Assembly (NCBI RefSeq): GCF_000331105.1
Contig: NC_020054.1
Location: 1,291,698-1,355,697 of the forward strand
Origin: Fibrella aestuarina BUZ 2
Lineage (GTDB): Bacteria; Bacteroidota; Bacteroidia; Cytophagales; Spirosomataceae
Direction: 5' to 3'
Length of the DNA stretch: 64,000 nucleotides
Shown here: positions 1-8,647 of the stretch, one piece after another
Position numbering within the stretch: the stretch's first letter is position 1
Layout: every line of letters starts with the position of its first letter
Position numbers and translations under genes: made by a program
The notes under the pieces: model-generated
What the model was told of the DNA's origin: nothing
Seen by the model: only the letters and a program-made list of their open reading frames with translations
The model's database searches: none

Positions 1-1
1 G

Positions 2-169
2 GAGAAAGTCGACAAGATCACCCGGGGCATCATGCAGAAAGTGCTGAAACTGCCCGTACTGCAATTGAAAGCCGCCTGCAAGCGGGGCGAAGCCGAAACG
101 CTGATCGACGTGCTGAACGACCTGTTCAACCTCGAAGGCCAATCCGCCGACGTACCCACGACGCACTAA
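2..169 (+). CDS. hemA: Glutamyl-tRNA reductase, C-terminal end (partial)
   Basis: Only the last 55 codons are present, read in the second frame from the left edge and ending in TAA at 167-169. The peptide contains KITRGIMQKVLKLPVLQLKA and ends LNDLFNLEGQSADVPTTH. This resembles the helical C-terminal dimerisation domain of glutamyl-tRNA reductase, the first enzyme of C5 tetrapyrrole synthesis, which makes glutamate-1-semialdehyde from Glu-tRNA. The catalytic Cys domain and NADPH domain lie outside the window. A strong palindromic terminator follows 15 bases after the stop. The assignment rests on a short C-terminal segment. Confidence 0.7.
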   Translation, partial: EKVDKITRGIMQKVLKLPVLQLKAACKRGEAETLIDVLNDLFNLEGQSADVPTTH

Positions 170-183
170 GCCGTACATACACA

Positions 184-223
184 ACAGAGAAGCCCCGAAC
201 CGTACGGTTCGGGGCTTCTCTGT
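184..223. terminator. Bidirectional palindromic terminator
   Basis: An 18-bp perfect stem (184-201 with 206-223) closes on GTAC, so the whole 40 bases form a perfect palindrome. It lies between the converging hemA and PorT-like genes and can serve both. Confidence 0.85.
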
Positions 224-240
224 TTAAGGGCAACGTGGGA

Positions 241-1062
241 TTAAAACTTGAACCCCAACTCAACGGCGACCGTGTTGTTGCGGGCGTCGAGGTTGGCGTC
301 GCGCATGACGCTGGTGAGACCGCGCTGGTAGCTCAGGCCGAAGTTCAGGGCGTTAACCGTGTTGAGTTTGTACTGAACCCCGGCGCTGAGCAGTACGCCC
401 AGGTCAAGCAGGGTGTATTGGCGTTCGTAGGTGCCGCTGGCCATCGCGTATTTGTACAGAGCGTTGGTTGTCCTGTCGAGCGCCTTCTCGGCAAGTTTAA
501 TATCCATCAGCCCGCCGCACTGAACGTACCCACGCAGGTTGGGGCCGATGTTGTTGGCGTACATCTTCACCGTCAGCGGAATTTGCAGGTATTGCAGGTT
601 ATACACCGACTCACCCGTGGGGCGGTTTGGTACAAAGCGTTCCTGACCAAACGAACCCGGAACTGTAAACGCCGACCGCTTGACGGTGTACCACAGCCCC
701 GTACCGAAGGCGTAGCGATCTTTGAAGAAGAAATAATCGAGCGAGGGACCGATACTCATGCGGGCGCCCATACCGTTGGCGTCGAACTGGCTATAGGCGC
801 CTGAGCCTTCGACGGTGTTGAACGAAATGCTCGGCGCAACCCGGAAGGTCATTTCAATCAGGCGGGCGGGGTTCTGGTAATCAGGGTTGCCGTTGCGTGC
901 CTGCCGTTCGCGCAGGTATTCGGCGTTGGCCCGGTCGACATCCGACTGCGACGAGAATTTCGGTTTGACTATTTTTCGCCGAACCTGCGCTTCAGCCGGT
1001 AACAACGTACCCAGGCTTAGCACACAACCCAGCATCAGGCCCGCTACTGCAACTTTTTGCAT
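241..1062 (-). CDS. PorT-family outer-membrane beta-barrel protein
   Basis: A 273-residue protein with a signal peptide (hydrophobic stretch, then AEA-Q) followed by a basic linker. The rest has alternating beta-strand patterns with frequent Gly/Tyr/Phe and ends in the aromatic residue F (ELGFKF), as is usual for outer-membrane barrels. It resembles the OMP_b-brl_2/PorT-like family common in Bacteroidota; the substrate or partner is unknown. An in-frame TTG at 1080 would add six residues, but the ATG at 1062 gives the better signal peptide. It is divergent from gldB with only 39 bases between them, so the two probably share a promoter region. Confidence 0.7.
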   Translation of the reverse strand: MQKVAVAGLMLGCVLSLGTLLPAEAQVRRKIVKPKFSSQSDVDRANAEYLRERQARNGNPDYQNPARLIEMTFRVAPSISFNTVEGSGAYSQFDANGMGARMSIGPSLDYFFFKDRYAFGTGLWYTVKRSAFTVPGSFGQERFVPNRPTGESVYNLQYLQIPLTVKMYANNIGPNLRGYVQCGGLMDIKLAEKALDRTTNALYKYAMASGTYERQYTLLDLGVLLSAGVQYKLNTVNALNFGLSYQRGLTSVMRDANLDARNNTVAVELGFKF

Positions 1063-1101
1063 AATTTTGTACGTTTTCAAGATAGCTAAAGCGCCATCCG
1101 T

Positions 1102-2124
1102 ATGGGAGTTAGGGTCAGCTCAGTCAGACGTACCTATGGGTTGATAGGCTGTCTGAGCCTTATTTATTTTTTCTGCTTCAATTCCTGTACCAAACGTGAA
1201 CCGGTTACGATTGACCGGCTCGATCAGGCCTTGTTCTCGGCAAAATCGCCCGCAGCGGTGCAGGCGTTTTTAACCAAAAACCGGACAGTCGCCGAATTGT
1301 ACTTTAACGTGGGTGAGTCGGCTCAAGGCCCCGCTGGCGATACCGCCCTCGTAGCCGAACTGACAACCCGTATCAATAATCCCGAACTGAACCTGCTGTA
1401 TCAGCAGACACAGGCCGAGTTTGGCGACGATGCCGCCCTGCTGCGCGACCGCCTCACCGAAGCGTTCACTAACATCCGCCGCGACTTCCCCGACTTCAAA
1501 TCGCCCCGCGTTGCCACGATGATCACCGGCTTTATGGGCCCCGACCTGCTCGTGACCGACAGCCTCATCGTGATTGGCCTCGACTACTTTGCTGGCCCGA
1601 AGGCCAAATACCGGCCCGTCGGCGAAGAGTTTCCGCAATACGTGTTGCGCCGTTACCAGCAGGCCTATATCGTCCCGACAATCGTCCGGTTGATTGCCGA
1701 TCGATACAACGCCTCGGACCGGGCCGATCAGACGTTACTGGCCGACATGGTCTATAACGGTAAAAGTCTGGTTTTTACGCGGACCATGCTGCCCGAAACC
1801 CCAGATAGTTTACTCATTGGTTACTCAGACCGTCAACTGACCGAAACGTTTAACATGCAGGATGTGGTTTGGGCACATTTTATCGACAATCAGCTGTTGT
1901 ACAATACAAACGGCGAGATCAAAAAGCGGTACATGGGCGAGCGCCCGTTTACGGCCGAGATCGGTAGTCGCTGCCCCGGCCGCATTGGCGACTGGCTTGG
2001 CTGGCGCATTGTGAGCCGGTATTTCGACGAGAAGAAAATATCCATTCAGGAATTAATGCAGAACGCCAACGCCCGGCAGCTTTTCGAACAGTCGGGTTAT
2101 AAAGGGCAAAAAGAAGAAGATTGA
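1102..2124 (+). CDS. gldB: GldB-like gliding motility lipoprotein
   Basis: A 340-residue protein with a hydrophobic leader ending in a lipobox (FNSC, Cys29), so it is probably a lipoprotein. The body has features I associate with GldB: LDYFAGPKAKYRPVG, PQYVLRRYQQAYIVP, and a C-terminal GRIGDWLGWRIVSRY block followed by SIQELMQ. In Flavobacterium johnsoniae GldB is needed for gliding and supports the type IX secretion machinery. In gliding-negative relatives the gene persists, so a wider envelope role is possible. The next gene downstream is an ABC exporter, not gldC. The assignment is by motif recognition. Confidence 0.75.
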   Translation: MGVRVSSVRRTYGLIGCLSLIYFFCFNSCTKREPVTIDRLDQALFSAKSPAAVQAFLTKNRTVAELYFNVGESAQGPAGDTALVAELTTRINNPELNLLYQQTQAEFGDDAALLRDRLTEAFTNIRRDFPDFKSPRVATMITGFMGPDLLVTDSLIVIGLDYFAGPKAKYRPVGEEFPQYVLRRYQQAYIVPTIVRLIADRYNASDRADQTLLADMVYNGKSLVFTRTMLPETPDSLLIGYSDRQLTETFNMQDVVWAHFIDNQLLYNTNGEIKKRYMGERPFTAEIGSRCPGRIGDWLGWRIVSRYFDEKKISIQELMQNANARQLFEQSGYKGQKEED

Positions 2125-2226
2125 ATGTATAATTTACAAGGTACACTGTACACTGGTGCGTTGCTAATGACCCTAGGGGGCCGATGAGCGGAGCCATTGT
2201 TCATTGTACATTGTGCATTGTACATT
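2121..2226. repeat. Imperfect palindromic intergenic element (ATTGTACATT words)
   Basis: The gldB-ABC spacer begins AATGTATAATTTACAAGG and ends with stuttered ATTGTACATT/ATTGTGCATT words that are partly its reverse complement. A related but perfect version of the same words occurs at 33231-33328. Confidence 0.4.
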
Positions 2227-2236
2227 CCATAAAGGA

Positions 2237-4063
2237 ATGGCAAAACGAGGACGGAATTTCGGTGAGGAGACGCCGGAAGAAGATAAAAAGAAAATTACGG
2301 GCGACAGCCTGAAACGCACCCTTCGGATGTTCCGGTTTGTGCGGCCTTACCGCACGCAGTTTGTGCTGATGTGCGTGTTTCTGGCCCTGTCGACGGCTTC
2401 TACGCTGGTGTTTCCGGCGCTGATCGGGCAGGTGACTAAGGTGATCGAAGGCAAATCACCGTTTACGCTTAATCAGGTGATTGGGCTGTTTGGCGGTGTA
2501 CTGGTGCTACAGGCCATTTTCTCGTTTTTCCGGATTTATTTCTCGGCGCAGGTAAGCGAGCGGGCCATGGCCGACGTGCGCCGGGCCGTTTACGCCAAGA
2601 TCATCACGCTACCCATTCCGTTTATGGAAAAACGGCGCGTGGGTGAACTCACCAGCCGCCTCTCGGCCGACGTATCGCAGTTGCAGGATGTGCTCTCGAT
2701 TACGCTGGCTGAGTTTTTCCGGCAGATTGCTACCCTGCTGGGTGGTACGGCCTTTATCCTGTATGTATCCTGGAAACTGACCCTCTTCATGCTGGGTACG
2801 TTCCCGGTCATTGTGGTGGCTGCCATTGTATTCGGGCGGTTTATCCGGAAGCTGTCGAAAGAATCGCAGGATCAACTGGCGGCGGCAAGCGTGATCGTGG
2901 AAGAAACACTGCAATCGATCAACGTGGTAAAGGCCTTTACCAACGAACGGTTCGAGATCGGCCGGTACAGCGGTGCGCTGGTGAAGATGGTCAATACGGC
3001 GCTCAGAACGGCCAAATTCCGGGGGCTGTTCGTGTCGTTTGTCATCACCACCATGTTCGGCGCCATCATGGCTATTGTCTGGTATGGCGGTAACCTGGTG
3101 CAAAGCAAGGAGATTGCCTTTGCCGACCTGCTGTCGTTCATCTTCTACACGGCCTTTATTGGTGGTTCGGTAGCGGGTATGGGCGATATGTACGCGCAGA
3201 TTCAACGCACAATCGGTGCCTCGGAGCGGATTCTGGATATTCTGGACGAAGAGTCGGAGGTGGACGTTGAGCAGCCGCAGCCGGTGTTGGCCGCGCCTAT
3301 TACCGGCGACGTAGCTTTTGCCGACGTTACGTTCTCATACCCCGCCCGTCCCGATGTGGAGGTGCTGAAAGGTATATCGCTGCGGGTCGATTCCGGGAAA
3401 AAGATCGCGCTGGTAGGGCAAAGCGGGGCTGGTAAATCGACCATCGTGCAGCTGCTCATGCGGTATTATCCGCTGGCAGGTGGCCAAATCACGATCGACG
3501 GTCGGCCAATCAACACGATCGACGTAACGACGCTCCGGCAGCACATTGCCGTGGTGCCGCAGGAAGTGATGCTCTTTGGCGGCACCATCGAAGAGAACAT
3601 ACGCTACGGTAAACCCAACGCCACGGAGACCGACGTGCGTGATGCCGCCCGGCGGGCCAATGCGCTGGGCTTCATCGAGTCGTTTCCCGAGGGCATGCAG
3701 ACCATCGTGGGCGAGCGGGGCGTGAAGCTATCGGGCGGGCAGCGGCAACGTATTGCCATTGCGCGGGCTATTCTGAAAGATCCCGCCATCCTGATTCTGG
3801 ACGAAGCCACGTCGTCGCTTGATGCCGAGTCGGAGCGGCTGGTGCAGGAAGCGCTCAACGAACTGATGCAGAACCGCACGACGCTGATTATCGCGCACCG
3901 GCTCGCGACCATCCGTAGCGTCGACCAGATTTACGTGCTCCGCGACGGACTCATTGCCGAACAGGGCACCCACGATCAACTGACCAACGTACCCGACGGT
4001 CTGTATGCTAATCTGGTTAAATTGCAATTTGAAAACGTAAACAATGTCATTAATGGTCATTGA
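2237..4063 (+). CDS. ABC transporter, fused permease/ATPase (MsbA-like)
   Basis: A 608-residue half-transporter. The first ~320 residues form a six-helix exporter membrane domain. The C-terminal nucleotide-binding domain has Walker A GQSGAGKST (from residue 394), signature LSGGQ (498), Walker B ILILDE (Asp522) and an H-loop in IIAHRL. This is a type IV exporter fold of the MsbA/BmrA group, working as a homodimer in the inner membrane. In Bacteroidota such genes are often annotated as lipid A or multidrug exporters; the substrate cannot be read from sequence. An upstream in-frame ATG at 2204 lies in the repeat-rich spacer, so I start at the ATG at 2237, before MAKRGRNFGEE. Confidence 0.9.
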   Translation: MAKRGRNFGEETPEEDKKKITGDSLKRTLRMFRFVRPYRTQFVLMCVFLALSTASTLVFPALIGQVTKVIEGKSPFTLNQVIGLFGGVLVLQAIFSFFRIYFSAQVSERAMADVRRAVYAKIITLPIPFMEKRRVGELTSRLSADVSQLQDVLSITLAEFFRQIATLLGGTAFILYVSWKLTLFMLGTFPVIVVAAIVFGRFIRKLSKESQDQLAAASVIVEETLQSINVVKAFTNERFEIGRYSGALVKMVNTALRTAKFRGLFVSFVITTMFGAIMAIVWYGGNLVQSKEIAFADLLSFIFYTAFIGGSVAGMGDMYAQIQRTIGASERILDILDEESEVDVEQPQPVLAAPITGDVAFADVTFSYPARPDVEVLKGISLRVDSGKKIALVGQSGAGKSTIVQLLMRYYPLAGGQITIDGRPINTIDVTTLRQHIAVVPQEVMLFGGTIEENIRYGKPNATETDVRDAARRANALGFIESFPEGMQTIVGERGVKLSGGQRQRIAIARAILKDPAILILDEATSSLDAESERLVQEALNELMQNRTTLIIAHRLATIRSVDQIYVLRDGLIAEQGTHDQLTNVPDGLYANLVKLQFENVNNVINGH

Positions 4064-4141
4064 GCGTTGCTGTCATTAGTAGAAAAAACAACGAATGACT
4101 ACTAATGTCGGCGAAGCTTAATGCCAGCGACGCTTAATGAC
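4056..4141. repeat. Palindromic intergenic element (GTCATT words)
   Basis: The left half (GTCATTGAGCGTTGCTG then CATTAGTAG) is matched in reverse complement by the right half (CTACTAATG then CAGCGACGCTTAATGAC), with a 16-base extra block in the right arm. It overlaps the last codons of the ABC gene and ends just before the Fur-family start. Confidence 0.55.
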
Positions 4142-4150
4142 GTTTCTCCT

Positions 4151-4564
4151 ATGACCGCTGCACAGACGCTTAAGGAACACGACCTCCGCCATACAACCAA
4201 TCGGGTAGAACTGCTCGATCTGTTCATGCAGAGCGATCACGCGCTGGCGCACGGTGATATTGAGTCGCGCCTGGGGCCCGACCATGACCGGGTGACGATC
4301 TATCGCACGCTCCGGACTTTTCTGGATAAAGGCATCGTGCATCGGGTGCTCGACGATGCGGGCGATCCCAAATACGCGCTCTGCCGGCATAGTTGCGGCA
4401 AAGACGATCATCACCACGATCATGTTCACTTCAAGTGCCATCAGTGCGGCCAGACTACCTGCCTCGATGAGGTGCGGATTCCAACCATTGCGCTGCCCAA
4501 TGGATATCAACGTCAGGAAACAAACCTGCTGATTCAGGGGGTTTGCCCCGATTGCGAGAAATAG
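4151..4564 (+). CDS. Fur-family metal-dependent transcriptional regulator
   Basis: A 137-residue protein with an N-terminal winged helix (LRHTTNRVELLDLFMQ through VTIYRTLRTFLDKGIVHRV) and a C-terminal dimerisation/metal domain. The metal ligands are visible as a His cluster (HHHDHVHFKCHQCG) and a second Cys pair (CPDC near the C-terminus), i.e. two CxxC zinc-site pairs. The sequence does not decide between Fur, Zur and PerR roles. An in-frame ATG at 4121 would add ten residues but lies inside the palindromic repeat, so the ATG at 4151 is preferred. No obvious target operator is visible nearby. Confidence 0.85.
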   Translation: MTAAQTLKEHDLRHTTNRVELLDLFMQSDHALAHGDIESRLGPDHDRVTIYRTLRTFLDKGIVHRVLDDAGDPKYALCRHSCGKDDHHHDHVHFKCHQCGQTTCLDEVRIPTIALPNGYQRQETNLLIQGVCPDCEK

Positions 4565-4570
4565 TATTCT

Positions 4571-4634
4571 CCAACGCTCCAGCGTTGGAAGTAGCCACGC
4601 TACGTAGCCGTTTACACCAGCGCTGGAGCGTTGG
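4571..4634. repeat. Nested palindrome upstream of the MutS-like gene
   Basis: CCAACGCTCCAGCG (4571-4584) is perfectly repeated in reverse complement at 4621-4634. The left arm is itself a small hairpin (CCAACGC-TCCA-GCGTTGG). It lies directly after the Fur-family stop and ends eight bases before the next ATG. Confidence 0.65.
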
Positions 4635-4642
4635 CCCACCCT

Positions 4643-6439
4643 ATGCTCCCGTTTACTCAACGACAACACCAGTTTGAATCGATCGCTGCCGAAGCCCAGA
4701 AGCAGCATAACACCCTGGCCATTGGTCGCTTAATCTGGTTTTTCGGTACACTGGGTACGTGTTGGTTGCTGTGGGCCAACGGGCAATCCAGCGCGGGCAT
4801 CATCGTCGCTATCGTTGGGATGATCGTATTTGTCCGCCTGATGGTCTGGCATCGGGCGGTGCGCCGTCGTCGGGACCTACACCTAAATCTGGCCGCTATT
4901 AATGCCGACGAATTGGGGCGGCTCAATCGGCAGTATACCCGCCCCGAAACGGGGCTCAACTTCGCGCCGCCCAATCACGCCTACGCGCAGGACCTCGACC
5001 TGTTTGGTAATCACTCGCTGTATCGTCTGCTCAACCGCACCCATACGCACGAAGGGGCCGCCCGCCTGGCTTATTACCTGCTTCAACCCGCCCGGCCCGA
5101 GCATATTTTTCTGCGCCAACAGGCCGTTGAGGCCCTGAAGCCGCATATCGACTGGCGGCAGGAACTGGAAGCGACAGCTAAACTAAATGAACGCATCGGG
5201 CAGTCGCCGGAAGGGCTACGCGAGTGGGCGGTTGGGCAAACGCCATTGCCCGGCTGGGTCAATGTGGCCCGGTTCGTGTTGCCGCTAATTACATTGGGTG
5301 TAGTTGCGCTTTGGCTGCTGGGCAACGTACCTGGCTGGGTTGTATTGGCTTCGCTGGCGCTGCATGGCACGGTGCTGAGCCCACTACAGGCCACCAGCAA
5401 ACAGGTGAGCGTCCAAACCGCCGACATGGCCAACGCCCTGACCGATTTTGCCGATTTGTTTCGATTTGTGGAGAACATGTCCGGCGATGCCCTGCTACTC
5501 CACGACCTGAAGCAGCGGCTGCGGGTGGAGCATGGATACGCCTCAACGGCCATCGCGCAACTGGCCCGGCTAGTTGAGAATTTCAACTTCCGCCAGAATG
5601 CCTATTTCTACCTGTTTGTTGGCTTGCCTACCTTATGGGATGTCCACTATCTGGTAGCGCTAAACCGCTGGCGGGCACAACACGGTCCGCAACTGGCCAC
5701 CTGGCTGGCCACCCTGGCCGAAGCGGAAAGCCTCAACAGTCTGGCGGGGTTTGCCTATGCGCATCCAACCTACGCCCAACCCGATCTGGTAGATGAAACC
5801 AACCCGGTGCTGGAAGCAACCGACATGGCGCACCCGCTGATCGTGCCTCTTCGCGCAGTCACCAATTCGTTGGCGGTGAGTGGCTCCGGGCAGACAGTGC
5901 TCATCACGGGCTCGAACATGTCGGGTAAAAGCACATTCCTACGGACGTTGGCCCTAAATGTGGTACTGGCGCAGGCTGGTGCGGTAGCGTCGGCGAAGCG
6001 GTTCGTGTGTGCGCCCGTGCAGGTTTACACCAGCATGCGAACGCAGGATTCGCTGGAAGAGAATACGTCGTCGTTCTACGCGGAACTGAAGCGGCTCCGT
6101 ACCCTGCTCGAGTTAACCGATCCGAAAAACGCCAATGTATCACCTCTACCGGTGCTGTATTTTCTGGACGAAATTCTGAAAGGCACCAATTCGACCGACC
6201 GACACAAAGGTGCCGAAGCGCTGATCCGGCAACTCCATCGTACGAGTGCGTTGGGGTTTGTGTCAACCCACGACCTTGAACTGGGGCAGATGGGCGATGC
6301 TGTCGATTATGTACAGAACTACCATTTCCGGTCTGACATTCACGACGGACAGGTCACCTTCGATTACACGCTTCGCCCCGGTATTTGTCAGAGCTTCAAT
6401 GCCAGTCAGCTGATGGCCGCCATTGGCATCGAGTTGTAA
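4643..6439 (+). CDS. Membrane-anchored MutS-like ATPase
   Basis: A 598-residue protein whose C-terminal third is a MutS-family ATPase: Walker A GSNMSGKST (423-431), Walker B YFLDEI and a switch motif in FVSTHDLEL. The N-terminal part has two hydrophobic segments (around residues 30-75) and the middle has two more near 195-235. It lacks the mismatch-recognition and connector domains of true MutS and the Smr nuclease domain of MutS2. It fits a Bacteroidota-specific MutS-related membrane family; the function is unknown. A TTG at 4631 is an alternative start, but the ATG at 4643 is more likely. Confidence 0.8.
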   Translation: MLPFTQRQHQFESIAAEAQKQHNTLAIGRLIWFFGTLGTCWLLWANGQSSAGIIVAIVGMIVFVRLMVWHRAVRRRRDLHLNLAAINADELGRLNRQYTRPETGLNFAPPNHAYAQDLDLFGNHSLYRLLNRTHTHEGAARLAYYLLQPARPEHIFLRQQAVEALKPHIDWRQELEATAKLNERIGQSPEGLREWAVGQTPLPGWVNVARFVLPLITLGVVALWLLGNVPGWVVLASLALHGTVLSPLQATSKQVSVQTADMANALTDFADLFRFVENMSGDALLLHDLKQRLRVEHGYASTAIAQLARLVENFNFRQNAYFYLFVGLPTLWDVHYLVALNRWRAQHGPQLATWLATLAEAESLNSLAGFAYAHPTYAQPDLVDETNPVLEATDMAHPLIVPLRAVTNSLAVSGSGQTVLITGSNMSGKSTFLRTLALNVVLAQAGAVASAKRFVCAPVQVYTSMRTQDSLEENTSSFYAELKRLRTLLELTDPKNANVSPLPVLYFLDEILKGTNSTDRHKGAEALIRQLHRTSALGFVSTHDLELGQMGDAVDYVQNYHFRSDIHDGQVTFDYTLRPGICQSFNASQLMAAIGIEL

Positions 6440-6446
6440 AAAAAAC

Positions 6447-6489
6447 GACCGTCAGATACCGAAGCGACCAGCTTCGGTATCTGACGGTC
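6447..6489. terminator. Bidirectional terminator
   Basis: A 19-bp perfect stem (6447-6465 with 6471-6489) with a five-base loop, preceded by an A-run, between two converging genes. Confidence 0.85.
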
Positions 6490-6509
6490 AGCGTCCATTT
6501 CTGGGTACG

Positions 6510-7670
6510 TTACTTCTTGAATTCCCCCTTGTAGGTATCAAAGACCAGCGCGTTGATCCAGTAAGCGTCGCGGGTGAAGTAAAACATCTTCGTGTTCAGG
6601 TTGCCAATCTCACGGAATACCTGCTGAGCCAGCAACGTACCTGCCAGACACCCTTCGCGATTATAGACCTTCTTGGTCGCCTTGGCATGATCGCGCTCCA
6701 TCAACTCCCGCAGCTTGGGGTCTTCTACTTTGGTAAATGTACGGCTCTGCCAATCAAGCCAACCCGTTGGTGAGCTGAGCATGTCGATAAACTGGTTGAA
6801 GTCGTTCATCGTAAATTCGACGATCTCGTCCTGTACTTTCTCCGGGAAACGCCAGGTAACGAATTGATAAGCCGCCCCACCCGTCAGATACACGATAGAG
6901 CGGTTCACCGTTTTGATCTCCGGGTTATCGTTCAACGACATCCGAATCAGCGGGGCAATGGAATCTTCTACCATCGTGCGCAGCTCGCTCTGGTACTTAA
7001 CCGGATCATTCTGGCGCAGCAAAACCCGCTCAGAAACCCGACGCGCGCCATGCTCAATGGTGTAGGCCTTAAACGTATAGCGCGTTGACCCCGACGCGCT
7101 GATATAGGGCTGTAAAATGCCACCTTTCAGGTTACCACCACCCACGTCGATCAGGATCGCTTTGTCAAAGTCTTCGCGAGCCAGGCCCGCCCGTACACTA
7201 TACGTCGCTTCAACTTTTGTGGGCATGTTGGTTGTCGTCGGGATACCCAGCACTTTCTGGGTCAGCGCATCGACATCGGCCACGTTAGTGGCCAGATTGA
7301 CCCCCGATGACGTATAAATAATGAAGTCGCGGGGGGCCATGCCATACGTTTCGCTGGCATCTTTCAGCATTTCCTGCACCGTGGCTACGGCATCCTGAAT
7401 ATCCGCCGCTCGGAGCTTACCGTTGTTTAGCTCCATGCCTTTTACCAGCCCGACCGTTTCCTGCCGGTCGTAAACGAGCTTGTATTTTAGTTTGCCCTCC
7501 CGGTGGTAAAAACCGATAATCGATAGCTTAACGCCTTGGGAGCCAATATCAAAGCCGCCCCGGTAGCCGTCATAAACGATCGGCGCCTGTACTTCCTGTG
7601 CCTGTAGGGTGCTGGCGCTCAGGCAAAGCAGGATGAACCAAATAAAACGACGAAAAGGTAGGGTGTACAT
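6510..7670 (-). CDS. Exported ASKHA-fold (Ppx/GppA- or nucleotidase-like) protein
   Basis: A 386-residue protein with a clear Sec signal peptide (ending STLQAQ). The mature part shows the phosphate-1 loop GFDIGSQGVKLSI, the phosphate-2 loop ILIDVGGGNLKGG and an adenosine-loop-like SIVYLTGGAAY. This is the pattern of the actin/Hsp70/sugar-kinase superfamily, closest in style to exopolyphosphatase/GppA. That fold normally works with cytoplasmic nucleotides, so export is unexpected. It could act on extracytoplasmic phosphate polymers or nucleotides, or be a structural homologue. It lies 49 bases after the Pro/Ala-rich membrane gene and probably shares its transcript. Confidence 0.65.
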   Translation of the reverse strand: MYTLPFRRFIWFILLCLSASTLQAQEVQAPIVYDGYRGGFDIGSQGVKLSIIGFYHREGKLKYKLVYDRQETVGLVKGMELNNGKLRAADIQDAVATVQEMLKDASETYGMAPRDFIIYTSSGVNLATNVADVDALTQKVLGIPTTTNMPTKVEATYSVRAGLAREDFDKAILIDVGGGNLKGGILQPYISASGSTRYTFKAYTIEHGARRVSERVLLRQNDPVKYQSELRTMVEDSIAPLIRMSLNDNPEIKTVNRSIVYLTGGAAYQFVTWRFPEKVQDEIVEFTMNDFNQFIDMLSSPTGWLDWQSRTFTKVEDPKLRELMERDHAKATKKVYNREGCLAGTLLAQQVFREIGNLNTKMFYFTRDAYWINALVFDTYKGEFKK

Positions 7671-7719
7671 TGGGGTAAAGTGTCAAATCGTTAGGTGGTG
7701 GTTTCAACGAAGGAGTGGC

Positions 7720-8397
7720 CTACCGGAAGTCGACTTCAACGTCTTCGTCGTTTTTGGTTTTACGCTTAAGTACGGGGGCTGCACTCACCGTAACAGGCGC
7801 CGGTGCAGGTTGAACAACCGGTTTCAGATCGCCGGGAACACCCGATTTGGTTCTGCCCGTGGTTGTGGGCGAGGCTGGTTTGGCCGTAGGGGCCGTAGCG
7901 ACAACAGCCGATTTGGCAACGGGTGCAACCTCAGGTTTGACAGCAGGTGCAACAGGGGGCGCAGCAACAACGGCTGGCTTCTCGACGGGCGTTGGGGCAA
8001 TAGCCGGAGCGTCGGCAACGCGGGCTGGTGTTTCGGTCGGTTCTACATCGTCGGAGGCTGAATTGACTGAACGCTTGATGCGTGTTCGCTCGATCGGATT
8101 GACTTTATTCGTAGCCACTGTGCCCGATGCCTTTGTAGCAGGCTCTGCGTTGTCAGTAGCCAGTTCGGGCAAATCTTGTGCCGCTTTTTCGGTTGAAATA
8201 GGGGCCTGAGCAGCTTCTGTAGCGCTTTCTGATGCCTTTGTGGCAGTATTCGATGCTGGTGCGGACGACGGCGTTGAGGTAGGCGTGGTAGAAAACCAAT
8301 AAAGACCGCCTGCCAGAAAAAGGAGCAGGAAACCAATTAATAAACCACGCTTAGCCTGAAAAGAAGAAGAGGGCTGATCGTCGTTAGTTGCTGACAT
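7720..8397 (-). CDS. Single-pass membrane protein with Pro/Ala/Thr-rich tail
   Basis: A 225-residue protein of unrecognised family. A short polar N-terminus precedes one transmembrane segment (residues ~18-35, GLLIGFLLLFLAGGLYWF). About 180 low-complexity residues rich in Ala, Pro, Thr, Val and Lys follow, then an acidic end (KNDEDVEVDFR). The layout suggests a type II inner-membrane protein with an extended periplasmic tail, as in TonB-like or spacer proteins, but there is no TonB C-terminal domain. It is probably co-transcribed with the exported ASKHA gene downstream. Confidence 0.55.
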   Translation of the reverse strand: MSATNDDQPSSSFQAKRGLLIGFLLLFLAGGLYWFSTTPTSTPSSAPASNTATKASESATEAAQAPISTEKAAQDLPELATDNAEPATKASGTVATNKVNPIERTRIKRSVNSASDDVEPTETPARVADAPAIAPTPVEKPAVVAAPPVAPAVKPEVAPVAKSAVVATAPTAKPASPTTTGRTKSGVPGDLKPVVQPAPAPVTVSAAPVLKRKTKNDEDVEVDFR

Positions 8398-8572
8398 GAT
8401 ATGGACTGATTGAAAGTACGCAGGCTGCGATCAAATTAATGGATAAGTATACGCTAAATTACTTCATAGATTTATGAAATTGCGCTATTATACTCATAGA
8501 TTTTTGTTTAAATGGTAATTCTAATAAGGGTAGCTATTTAATAGTCAGCTATTTAAACAACATATTAACAAA

Positions 8573-8608
8573 AAAGCCCAATTGGGTATAATAACCTAAT
8601 TGGGCTTT
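8573..8608 (-). terminator. Intrinsic terminator of lpdA
   Basis: Read on the minus strand, AAAGCCCAATTAGGTT pairs with ACCCAATTGGGCTTT and is followed by a T-run. It lies 40 bases after the lpdA stop. Confidence 0.85.
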
Positions 8609-8647
8609 CATATGATCCATTGCTAAGGCGAATGGTAACCTAAGCGG

